A DNA stretch of 64,000 nt, taken from Muribaculaceae bacterium. Lineage in GTDB: Bacteria > Bacteroidota > Bacteroidia > Bacteroidales > Muribaculaceae. The notes beneath the pieces were generated by a model. It saw only the letters and a list, made by a program, of their open reading frames with translations. It was not told the DNA's origin and ran no database searches. The stretch spans positions 1 to 64,000 of the forward strand of contig JAFSCJ010000005.1 in NCBI GenBank assembly GCA_017436845.1, given 5' to 3'. Shown piece after piece: positions 54,553-63,005 of the stretch (the stretch's first letter is position 1; each line of letters starts with the position of its first letter). The position numbers and the translations under genes were made by a program.

Positions 54553-57500
54553 CTACTTCTTCAATACTTTAATTGGCGCATTATCATTTACACGCAACAT
54601 ATAATAACCTGCTTCCATATCATCAACAGCAACGGTCATGATTTGTTCGCCTTCGCCGGCAATCTCTTTTACTTTCACACCTGAAAGCGAATAAATTTCA
54701 ACCGACTCGATTGCTTCTGCACACTTGATTGTTATCGATACAGTTGCCGGTACTGGATAAACACTGATATTTGCGGTCAACTCAATATTTTCCACTCCGG
54801 TAGGAAGATTTTCATGTTGCACAGCTGCTGTCAATTCGGCATGTCTTTGTGCATAAATCTTGCTGTTTCCTTCAGTTGACAACGTTGCTATTTCAGTTAT
54901 CTTCTTAGGTGTACCTGCAGCATAGTGAGCCACTACATAATATTTACGGTCATTAACTTGGTCAGGTGTCTTTATTTCATACTCTGTTCCGGCTTCTCCC
55001 GCATAATAACCCATATAGTATTTTTCAAACCAGTATACATCAGGGGTATTCTTTGGAGCACCTTCCACATTTTTAAACTCATGTGTTCCGGGAATTTTAC
55101 CTCCATAAAGTGCACCACAATCTACATATCCATTTTCGTCGGCATCAACACCATCCAATGATTCGCCTTTGCCCACATAAAGCATTATATCTTTAATATA
55201 TTCAGACTCTACATCTTCATCGACAGCATATCTACCAACATATTCCTTTCCATCATTTGTCTTAGCGACGTGTATAGTATAATATGACACTGGTTCTTTT
55301 TTCCCTGTTTGCGTGAAGTCAGGCACTTGAATATTCATTGCCACTTGATATACATCCCAGTAAGCATCAGCCTTATCAGGAAGAACGGGATTACCCTCTG
55401 CATCAAACGAAGGTTTACCTGTATAGTCAGCATCCCAGTCACTCCATTGCAAAGAGCGATAAACCACAGCTTGACCTGCAGGAGCCATAGGAACATATGT
55501 GTTATCATCTTCAGCAATAGCAGGAGCCGATTGATGTGTTTTACCCACATTATTGCCTGACGCGCCCTTGAATATTGTTACTACTTGTGCAATATATGAA
55601 TTAGCTTCGGAACGATCAAGATCTTTATAAAGGACTGAATATGTTGTTGCTCTATCATTGTGAGGTAAATTGATAACCCCATCTACTTCGCCATCGGCAT
55701 CTTCACCCTCTGCCGGATACACAACATTGCCATATTTGTCAAACAATGTCAATTGATATTTTTCAATTTCATATGCATTGTCGGCACCTGCCGTTCCATA
55801 ACCCTGAATAAGAGGGAATGAAACTACTGCATCAAAGCGGTCAAGTTCAATAGCATCTTCCGGAACTGCACCCGATTCCGTATCACGATGCAATTCATTT
55901 CCATTGGCATCTTTATAAATAGGGAACACATTGATGCTCACCTCAGGCGTAGGGAAAGTATTTGAAGCGGTGATGCGATACTTTGCAAAGCGAACACCGG
56001 GAACATATTGATAGATATACATACATTCAGCATACTGTTGGATATTTTCTTCAGTTATCGTAACAGTTTCTGTAGCATTACCTTCGGCATCTGTAGCCAA
56101 TGTAATTGTCTTCATGGGCCACAACTCTGTTCCATCCATGCGACCAAGCTCAGCATACAGCCATACACCATTGGCATTGTTATATTTCGCATCAGACATA
56201 TCATCTTGTACCATTGTTGCAATAGGCACTACGTTAGCCAAGTCGGCACCCTCAGGTCCTTCATACACAACCTTACCATTTTCTTCGCTAACAGCTTTAC
56301 GTGTACCGATACCCACATAGAAGTTCCCTGTATTTTGCGAATATTGGTTCATAGGTGTTACTATAAACAACTCTCCATTAAACTGCAATGTGCAACCACC
56401 GGCATTGTTAATTCGTGAACGTGATTCGTATATTGCCACTTGTTTTCCATCAGGGTCATCTTGAGTTTTACCAAGACCAAGGTTGAAATATCCATTTGAA
56501 CGAAGGTTAAAGATATAATCATTACGTCCATCTACTCCAAATGCATAATTCTCTTCACCATATCTAAATGAATCTCCTGTAACTGAAGACTTTCCACTAA
56601 TTGTAAATGCATCTATTTCTGTTGCAGTAAGCGTCGCATCACCACTATTAGCAACTAATTTTACTCTAAAAATCGTATGTTGAAGCGTTGGCGCAACATA
56701 TAATGTTGCTCCTCCATTAAAGGCATCACCTGACATTGAATAATAGTCACAACGGCCAAAAAGCGTCTCTCTTCCATCTGGTAGTACCCAAGTGGGATAA
56801 TTTTCACAATTTCCAAAACCGGTCCAGTTCCAATTTAAGTTATCAGTAAAACTTAATGACGAGAAATCTGCTACATAATAGTCATCGTAATCTCTATGAG
56901 CAACAGATCCATCGTTATTTATTGATAATGCACGCATTATATGTCCATTTGTTAATGCATATGCATAAGAATTTGATCCATGACGAAGGAATATATTTCC
57001 ACCTTCATCTATTGCAATACCGACACTTCTACCTGCTGGTATAGTTTTATATTTTATCCCTGACGTAAGAATATTGTTTGCATCAAATCTAAGAATACCA
57101 CCTGATGAACTATTCTCGTCTTCTCGCTGAGCTATATACCAGTAACCTCTATAATAGGCACCTTGACGATAATAGTCTCGGTCCGTTAAATTCGCAAAAC
57201 CTGATTGTGGATTTACTTTACCATCACCGGTACCGATTTCGTAATTATAAATTACATCCAGTTGGTACAGCGGTTTAGCCTCGTCACGCTTTGTTACAAG
57301 AACAGTTTTTTCAGAACTTTTACCTCCTTCAATTGGCTCACCATCAATTGTCATTCCATCATAGTTTGCCATGACATAATAGGTATGTTCACGACCCGGA
57401 GATACATTATAATCCACGAAGTTAAACATCTGTAATGACATTTCCGAGATCTTCACCCCATCACGATACACATCATAGGATGTCGGTTGGTTTCCATATC

Positions 57501-59196
57501 CATCATATTCCCAGAATAACTGTACTTTTTGATAGCCCTCATAATGCTTAACTCCTTCAGAGCCTTGATATGTTAACCAAGTGGGGCTGGCAGATATCCA
57601 TTCGGGTGTTACCTCTCCTAACGTCTCATTATTGGCATAGTCAACGCCATCAGCAGGGACTACCTTATATTGATAAGTTCGTTTATAGAATTCAATCTCA
57701 TGATTAAGATATTTTACATCGGAATGAGTATATTCTGTTACTCCGGCTTCAGTTGTACCGAGTTCAATCCATGATGACCAATTATCAAAATCAATCTGTA
57801 CATTATTAACATCGCCATAGGTATATGGAGTTCTGCGATAATAAATTTTATATTGTGTAGTTTCAGGATTTTCACTCACAGCGTCCCATGTAATCATAGC
57901 ATCCTGATGTCCATCATGTTTCTCAAGAGTTGCTACTACTTGCGATATTGGATTTGCAATATTACCTTCGGCGTTGATAGTGAATTTTGCAAACCCGACA
58001 CTTTGGCAATAAGTATAAAGATGTAATTGCTTGTGATTTGGGTCAAGTTCAAATTCACACCATGTATCAATATTTGCGTCATCATCACCATCTAAATCTG
58101 TGAATGTAACATCATTACCTACACCATTTGCCACAAATGAGCCTGTCATTGCATTGATATTATAGGCAATACTTCCGTTCCCGGAAATATCATCAGTATT
58201 CATGTCAATGATATTTAATTGACCATCACGAATTCCACCATAAGTTGCATTTGCCCATTGGTCAAGCACCAAGATTTTATGTCCATGGAAATTGAAGATA
58301 TTGCTTGCATGTAATTTATAATTGGTCCCTCTGATCACTTGTACAACTTGCATAACATTGTCAACAAGTTTACAATCATAGACACCTGTCTCATTTTGAA
58401 GCAAGAAACAGTTATTGCCATAAGGCTTGATGCGACTTTCATGAAATTCGCCTGTAGGAGTTACAAATCCATCACCTGAAATTGAATACACATCTTGCTT
58501 AGTGGCAGTTTGAGTTCCATCAACGTTTTCAATAGTGATGCGCACGACCTCAACACCATCGGTAAACCACATATAACCTGTTCCATCATATACGTTACCC
58601 GAAGCATAGAAGAAATCAGTACGACCTAATAGTCCCGTATACCAATCCGGTTTAGCTGTAATTTGATTTAATTCCTTCGTATAAACTCCTAAGGGAATAG
58701 TTTTGCGAGTATCAACACTCACTGCTACACCATATTCACCAGAATACCGCAATACCGCAATAGAACCAATCTTGCAATCACAGTTAGATGTATAAGCGTA
58801 TATAATATTACCGTTATCATCGGCTGCTATCCCTCGACCTGAAGAGCCTAAACCACAACCGGAGTCTAACGCACCGCGTGTTTGGAATCCACCATAACTA
58901 TTGTAAACCTCAATCTGATTATTAGACTGATTATTCCAATAAGGTTGACCTGGAGTAATTGCATAAATTACACCATTTGATACCGCAATTTGCTTTGCGG
59001 CATTGCCATCACGATACAACATATACCCCCCATCAAATTCAGAGCCAAAAGCTAAATATGTAGCAGGAGTAAATGCTTGACCGGCAAGCTTGGTTGTTAT
59101 CGTCCAATCACTTGGATCATCTGCAGCTACTACGCGTGGAGCAGAGATAAGCAACATCAACAGCAATAAAAAGTTTAGGAACTTGTGCTTCATCAT
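54553..59196 (-). CDS. Large exported protein with fibronectin type III regions and T9SS C-terminal sorting domain
   Basis: A 1547-residue secreted protein. The start at 59196 gives a normal signal peptide (MMKHKFLNFLLLLMLLISAPRVVAAD); an earlier in-frame ATG lacks this. Residues to about 420 have beta-rich segments with long stretches of Gly, Asn and Tyr. Two fibronectin type III-like regions lie near 420-520 and 545-650. A second beta-rich half follows. The last 72 residues are a type A sorting domain (ANISVYPVPATVSITIK, then VEIYSLSGVKVKEI and a Lys-Lys end), so it should pass through the T9SS encoded at 12.4-19.4 kb and be displayed or released. Binding or enzymatic function is not recognised. 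Confidence 0.85.
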   Translation of the reverse strand: MMKHKFLNFLLLLMLLISAPRVVAADDPSDWTITTKLAGQAFTPATYLAFGSEFDGGYMLYRDGNAAKQIAVSNGVIYAITPGQPYWNNQSNNQIEVYNSYGGFQTRGALDSGCGLGSSGRGIAADDNGNIIYAYTSNCDCKIGSIAVLRYSGEYGVAVSVDTRKTIPLGVYTKELNQITAKPDWYTGLLGRTDFFYASGNVYDGTGYMWFTDGVEVVRITIENVDGTQTATKQDVYSISGDGFVTPTGEFHESRIKPYGNNCFLLQNETGVYDCKLVDNVMQVVQVIRGTNYKLHASNIFNFHGHKILVLDQWANATYGGIRDGQLNIIDMNTDDISGNGSIAYNINAMTGSFVANGVGNDVTFTDLDGDDDANIDTWCEFELDPNHKQLHLYTYCQSVGFAKFTINAEGNIANPISQVVATLEKHDGHQDAMITWDAVSENPETTQYKIYYRRTPYTYGDVNNVQIDFDNWSSWIELGTTEAGVTEYTHSDVKYLNHEIEFYKRTYQYKVVPADGVDYANNETLGEVTPEWISASPTWLTYQGSEGVKHYEGYQKVQLFWEYDGYGNQPTSYDVYRDGVKISEMSLQMFNFVDYNVSPGREHTYYVMANYDGMTIDGEPIEGGKSSEKTVLVTKRDEAKPLYQLDVIYNYEIGTGDGKVNPQSGFANLTDRDYYRQGAYYRGYWYIAQREDENSSSGGILRFDANNILTSGIKYKTIPAGRSVGIAIDEGGNIFLRHGSNSYAYALTNGHIMRALSINNDGSVAHRDYDDYYVADFSSLSFTDNLNWNWTGFGNCENYPTWVLPDGRETLFGRCDYYSMSGDAFNGGATLYVAPTLQHTIFRVKLVANSGDATLTATEIDAFTISGKSSVTGDSFRYGEENYAFGVDGRNDYIFNLRSNGYFNLGLGKTQDDPDGKQVAIYESRSRINNAGGCTLQFNGELFIVTPMNQYSQNTGNFYVGIGTRKAVSEENGKVVYEGPEGADLANVVPIATMVQDDMSDAKYNNANGVWLYAELGRMDGTELWPMKTITLATDAEGNATETVTITEENIQQYAECMYIYQYVPGVRFAKYRITASNTFPTPEVSINVFPIYKDANGNELHRDTESGAVPEDAIELDRFDAVVSFPLIQGYGTAGADNAYEIEKYQLTLFDKYGNVVYPAEGEDADGEVDGVINLPHNDRATTYSVLYKDLDRSEANSYIAQVVTIFKGASGNNVGKTHQSAPAIAEDDNTYVPMAPAGQAVVYRSLQWSDWDADYTGKPSFDAEGNPVLPDKADAYWDVYQVAMNIQVPDFTQTGKKEPVSYYTIHVAKTNDGKEYVGRYAVDEDVESEYIKDIMLYVGKGESLDGVDADENGYVDCGALYGGKIPGTHEFKNVEGAPKNTPDVYWFEKYYMGYYAGEAGTEYEIKTPDQVNDRKYYVVAHYAAGTPKKITEIATLSTEGNSKIYAQRHAELTAAVQHENLPTGVENIELTANISVYPVPATVSITIKCAEAIESVEIYSLSGVKVKEIAGEGEQIMTVAVDDMEAGYYMLRVNDNAPIKVLKK

Positions 59197-59257
59197 AATA
59201 ATTTTCAAATTGTATATATTATTTTTTGTATTTTTCTTAGTCTCATAAATGGAATTG

Positions 59258-59287
59258 CAAATATATACACTAATATATATAGAACAA
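59258..59287 (-). promoter_or_regulatory. Promoter of the T9SS cargo gene
   Basis: Minus strand TTG (59287-59285), 19-bp spacer, TATATTTG (59265-59258); start near 59252, leader about 56 nt. Confidence 0.55.
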
Positions 59288-59557
59288 TGCGATGTTAACA
59301 TATTTATTAAAATATTTTATTTACCCCCCCCCTATTTTTATAATTTATTTCATAGTATTAACTATTTTAAACTTTATTTTTATCGACGTTTGCTCCTATT
59401 TCAAGCTATTAATATCAATCATTTTTTGTTTTTTATTTCTTATTAACATGCTTGCATATTTATGCAATTATTCACAACCTCATGTGTTAATTTGAATAGT
59501 TCTCATCTTTTATCTTTCATTTATCCCTTATCTTTTTTCTTTTTTCCTCTTTCTTGC

Positions 59558-59565
59558 TATCTTTG
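59558..59565 (+). promoter_or_regulatory. -7 box of the glycosyltransferase gene
   Basis: TATCTTTG, 20 nt before the ATG at 59586. Confidence 0.55.
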
Positions 59566-59585
59566 TAGAAATAACGACAAACATT

Positions 59586-61310
59586 ATGCAATTCAAAACC
59601 TTCACACAAGAGAGAAACTATTGGTGGATATTGATTATCCTCCTTGTTATAACATTTATTTCTTTCTTGGGCGAGACTATATATAATACCAAGGGGGAGC
59701 CTCGCGAGGCTATTGTTGCTGTGTCAATGTTGCAACAGGGCAACTGGATTTTGCCTGAAAGTTGTGGTGGAGACATTCCCTATAAGCCCCCATTCTTTGC
59801 GTGGTGTATTGCCGCGGTATCGTTACTATTTGGGGGTGAAGTAACCGAGTTCAGTTCACGTGTACCATCAGCCATTGCAATGATTATCTTGACAATGGTG
59901 GGATTTCGTTTTTATAGCCGTCGCGCATCAAAAATTGTAGCGTTTGCGATGGCTTTGATTACTATGACTGCCTTTGAGGTGTATCGAGCTGCCTATGCCT
60001 GTCGCGTGGATATGGTATTGACAATGTTTATAGTAACATCACTCTATGCTCTTTATCACCACTATGAGCGAGGAGCAAAAGGAATATCATGGATTGCAAT
60101 CCTACTGATGAGCGGCGGGGTGCTGACAAAAGGCCCTATAGCCATCATATTGCCATGCCTTGTAATGGGGGTATTCTACTTACTGAGAGGCGTAGGGTTC
60201 TGGCGCACGTTTGCTCAATTCGTTGTATCGGGATTATTGGCATGTGTGATACCGGCAATGTGGTACATAGCAGCTTATCAACAAGGTGGCGAGCACTTCT
60301 TAGACCTTGTAAAAGAAGAGAATATTGACCGCTTCCTTGGCAAGATGAGCTATGAATCTCACGTCAACCCCATACATTACAATTTTGTAACCGTCATATC
60401 AGGGATGTTGCCTTATACCTTATTGGCAATATTCTCATTATTTTCTATAAAATATCACTCTCCTTTCCACAAAGGAGAAAGGGCAAAAGAGCTGTTTTCG
60501 CGCTTCAAGAGATGGATTAACAAAATGGACGATGTGAAGCTATTCTCATTGCTTTCGTTAGTGCTTATTTTCACATTTTACTGCATTCCCAAAAGCAAAC
60601 GCAGTGTGTATCTTCTTCCTATATATCCATTCATTGCCTACTATCTCACATTATATATAATGTATTTGGCTCGAAAGGGAGCAAAATCTCTAAAGGTGTT
60701 TTCTTGGGTTATAACATCACTGGCAATCGCTGTTGTAGCTGCAATTGTTATTATTAAGTTAGGAGTTATTCCCGATACAATTTTCAGCGGGAAACGTGCT
60801 GTCGAAAACATTGCTTTTCTGCATGGACTTGAAAACATCGAGTTATCTTTTGTGAATATTGCCTTGTTCCTTTCCTTAATTTCCATGATTGTTATATCAA
60901 TCAAAAATCAACGAGGCTGTTTCCACTTAGGAATAATGGCAATATTCACAATTTTAACTCTATACTGGAATTTCTCAGCCTATCTCCAACCGGCTGTGCT
61001 AAACACCAAGAGCGACTATCCAGTGGCTCAATTGATAAAAGAGATTGTTCCCGAAGGAGAAGTATATTCGTTTATCGATGACGATTATCTCCGTTTCTAT
61101 ACAATAAATTTCTATATCGGCGATCGTGTAAAACTATTTGACAAGGAATTACCTGAGAAGGGTGTACTGATTGTAGGAGAAAAGGATATGGACCTACTAA
61201 TCGAAAAATATGAGGACAAATATGAATTTGCCTCTATATTCCGAAGTGACCGACGCAGTTGCGACCGCCGCCAACCAATCATCCTTCTACAATTTAACCA
61301 GACAAAATAG
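59586..61310 (+). CDS. ArnT-like GT39/GT83 membrane glycosyltransferase
   Basis: A 574-residue membrane glycosyltransferase with about 11-12 helices. The first loop has TKGEPREAIVA, matching the catalytic acidic motif of ArnT-type enzymes, then PYKPPFFAW and a helix-rich body (LTKGPIAIILPCLVMG). A soluble C-terminal part follows from about residue 500. Family members use a polyprenyl-phosphate sugar to glycosylate lipid A or protein. The acceptor cannot be told. Monocistronic with its own promoter and terminator. Confidence 0.85.
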   Translation: MQFKTFTQERNYWWILIILLVITFISFLGETIYNTKGEPREAIVAVSMLQQGNWILPESCGGDIPYKPPFFAWCIAAVSLLFGGEVTEFSSRVPSAIAMIILTMVGFRFYSRRASKIVAFAMALITMTAFEVYRAAYACRVDMVLTMFIVTSLYALYHHYERGAKGISWIAILLMSGGVLTKGPIAIILPCLVMGVFYLLRGVGFWRTFAQFVVSGLLACVIPAMWYIAAYQQGGEHFLDLVKEENIDRFLGKMSYESHVNPIHYNFVTVISGMLPYTLLAIFSLFSIKYHSPFHKGERAKELFSRFKRWINKMDDVKLFSLLSLVLIFTFYCIPKSKRSVYLLPIYPFIAYYLTLYIMYLARKGAKSLKVFSWVITSLAIAVVAAIVIIKLGVIPDTIFSGKRAVENIAFLHGLENIELSFVNIALFLSLISMIVISIKNQRGCFHLGIMAIFTILTLYWNFSAYLQPAVLNTKSDYPVAQLIKEIVPEGEVYSFIDDDYLRFYTINFYIGDRVKLFDKELPEKGVLIVGEKDMDLLIEKYEDKYEFASIFRSDRRSCDRRQPIILLQFNQTK

Positions 61311-61427
61311 CACAGTTGCCGAGAACAAAATGAGAAAGGAAAAACTTTGTCATCTTATCTTTCTCCTCTTTCCTTTTTAATTTCTTCTCTTTCCTTTCAT
61401 TATACCCCTCAGTCCTTCGGAGAGGTT

Positions 61428-61449
61428 ATGGCGAAACTCGCCATTTTTT
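61428..61449 (+). terminator. Terminator downstream of the glycosyltransferase
   Basis: ATGGCGA-AAC-TCGCCAT, a 7-bp stem with 3-nt loop, followed by five more Ts to 61449. It is some 120 nt from the stop codon. Confidence 0.7.
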
Positions 61450-61490
61450 CATCTTTAAACTTTTCTCTTTAATTTTTCCTTTTTTTTTCG

Positions 61491-61498
61491 TATCTTTG
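61491..61498 (+). promoter_or_regulatory. -7 box of the yhhQ operon
   Basis: TATCTTTG, 20 nt before the ATG at 61519; start near 61504. Confidence 0.55.
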
Positions 61499-61518
61499 CA
61501 ACGAAATTAAGCTACATT

Positions 61519-62190
61519 ATGGATAAGGTATCGGAAAACCCTTTCAAAAACCGAAAAATTGACATCACTCCGTTGATGGTGGTTACAAGCCTGTTTGTAA
61601 CCCTATATCTCGCTTCAAACATCATGGCAGTCAAGGTAATAGGTCTTGCCGACCTATTTTATTTTGATGCCGGAACAATCACTTTCCCCTTTGCTTACAT
61701 GCTCGGCGATGTCCTCACAGAAATATGGGGATACCGTACTACTCGCAAAATCATTTGGCTCACATTTGTCTGCAACATCATTTTGGTGGCATGTACCCAA
61801 GTGGGTGTGTGGCTACCCTCTCCCGAGTATCTAAATGAAACAGCAAATTCCTATAACCACATTTTCAACTACGTGCCTCGCATTGTGCTCGGCTCATTGG
61901 CAGGATTTCTGCTTGGCGAGTTGTCAAACGCATGGTTCATGGAGAAGATAAAAATCAAGACTCGCGAACGATGGTTGTGGTTGCGCACGATAGGCAGCTC
62001 TGCAATAGGATACCTATTTGACACTCTACCATTTGTGTTGATTGCATTCCTCGGTGTTGTTTCTACACGCGAGCTACTCATGATGCTTGCGTTCCAATAT
62101 TGCGCAAAACTACTGATTGAAGCGGTATTTGGCACTCCTCTTGCCTATGCCTCTATCCATTATATCAAAAAACGTCTCAAAGATGCCTAA
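61519..62190 (+). CDS. yhhQ: Queuosine precursor transporter (YhhQ/VUT family)
   Basis: A 223-residue inner-membrane protein with about six helices. Family landmarks are YLASNIMAVKVIGL, FDAGTITFPFAYMLGDVLTEIWGYR and SLAGFLLGELSNAWFM. In E. coli YhhQ imports preQ0 and preQ1; in other bacteria it can take up queuine. The radical SAM gene overlaps its end by 8 bp, indicating co-translation. No preQ1-type riboswitch was visible upstream. Confidence 0.9.
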   Translation: MDKVSENPFKNRKIDITPLMVVTSLFVTLYLASNIMAVKVIGLADLFYFDAGTITFPFAYMLGDVLTEIWGYRTTRKIIWLTFVCNIILVACTQVGVWLPSPEYLNETANSYNHIFNYVPRIVLGSLAGFLLGELSNAWFMEKIKIKTRERWLWLRTIGSSAIGYLFDTLPFVLIAFLGVVSTRELLMMLAFQYCAKLLIEAVFGTPLAYASIHYIKKRLKDA

Positions 62191-62875
62191 CATGGAGCGT
62201 TACTCCCTCATAACCAATAAATTCCCTCGTGAATTTATTTTATTGCAAGGCACAGGTTGTCGCTGGCGTAAATGCACATTTTGCGACTACTACTCCGACG
62301 TGAGCGACAACCCCTTTGAGACCAATCGCTATGTGTTGCAACAAGTAACCGGACAATATGGCATACTCGACATCATAAACTCCGGCTCAGCCATCGAACT
62401 TGACCCCGACACCATCACCCTTATTAAAGAGGTTGTAAAAGAGAAACAAATACACACATTGTGGTTTGAGGCGCACTATATGTACCGCCACCACCTTGCC
62501 TCGTTTGCCCGGCAGTTTGCCCCGGCAAAGGTAAAGTTCCGCTGTGGTATTGAGACTTTTGATATAGAGCTACGCAATCGTTGGAATAAAGGCATCTCCC
62601 CAAATGTTACCCCCGAAGATATTGCACAACACTTCCAAGGCGTGTGCTTACTATGCTGCACCCAAGGGGAGACTAAGGATCATATCATAAATGATATAAC
62701 AATTGCTCAACAATATTTTGAGTATATGAGCGTAAATCTGTTTTGCAACAATGGGACCTCACTAAAAAGAGACGAGGAACTCGCTCGATGGTTTGAGCAA
62801 GAACTATACCCCACTCTCAAGGACAACCCCAAAATCGAGATCCTCCTCAACAACACCTCCCTCGGCGTCGGCTAA
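62183..62875 (+). CDS. Radical SAM protein, candidate queuine-salvage enzyme (QueL-like)
   Basis: A 230-residue radical SAM protein. The cluster motif GTGCRWRKCTFCDYY has three Cys in a C-x4-C-x2-C pattern, one residue wider than the canonical form. Later motifs are IINSGSAIELDPDTI, RCGIETFDIELRNRWNKGI and CCTQGETKDHIINDI. The fold resembles Elp3/RlmN-like oxidative radical SAM proteins but the family is not certain. The 8-bp overlap with yhhQ suggests a linked role. A radical SAM enzyme that turns queuine into preQ1 (QueL) is known from gut bacteria and is the leading guess; alternative tRNA or metabolite-modifying functions remain. ATG 62183 is chosen since it overlaps yhhQ naturally. Confidence 0.8.
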   Translation: MPNMERYSLITNKFPREFILLQGTGCRWRKCTFCDYYSDVSDNPFETNRYVLQQVTGQYGILDIINSGSAIELDPDTITLIKEVVKEKQIHTLWFEAHYMYRHHLASFARQFAPAKVKFRCGIETFDIELRNRWNKGISPNVTPEDIAQHFQGVCLLCCTQGETKDHIINDITIAQQYFEYMSVNLFCNNGTSLKRDEELARWFEQELYPTLKDNPKIEILLNNTSLGVG

Positions 62876-62923
62876 GCTTATAGAACATTTTATTACTACT
62901 ATCCAATAAAAAACATGAATTTA

Positions 62924-62955
62924 TTGCACAAATAATAATTTTATTTGTACTTTTG
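62924..62955 (+). promoter_or_regulatory. Promoter of the ATPase gene
   Basis: TTG (62924-62926), a 21-bp spacer and TACTTTTG (62948-62955). The start lies near 62961, inside the first of three repeats. Confidence 0.55.
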
Positions 62956-62957
62956 CA

Positions 62958-62996
62958 TTATCGTAACAATTATTACGGTAATAAGCATTACGATAA
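62958..62996. repeat. Three 9-bp near-palindromes spaced exactly 15 bp apart
   Basis: TTATCGTAA (62958-62966), TTACGGTAA (62973-62981) and TTACGATAA (62988-62996) start every 15 bp. The outer two are reverse complements of each other; the middle one sits inside TTATTAC-G-GTAATAA (62970-62984), another perfect inverted repeat. The array covers the predicted transcription start of the ATPase gene. Confidence 0.7.
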
Positions 62997-63005
62997 ACTA
63001 TAGGT

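Larger units (their letters stand above)
59197..59585. other. 389-bp AT-rich divergent intergenic region
   Basis: It separates the T9SS cargo gene (minus) and the glycosyltransferase (plus). Besides the two promoters it holds a run of nine C at 59324-59332. No coding frame of note. Confidence 0.55.

Noticed and set aside
59196-59301. Start of the large cargo protein at 59301
   Set aside because: It would add 35 residues before the signal peptide and lie upstream of the predicted transcription start; 59196 is better.
61311-61518. preQ1 riboswitch before yhhQ
   Set aside because: Only a terminator hairpin and pyrimidine-rich tracts are seen; no recognisable preQ1 aptamer core.
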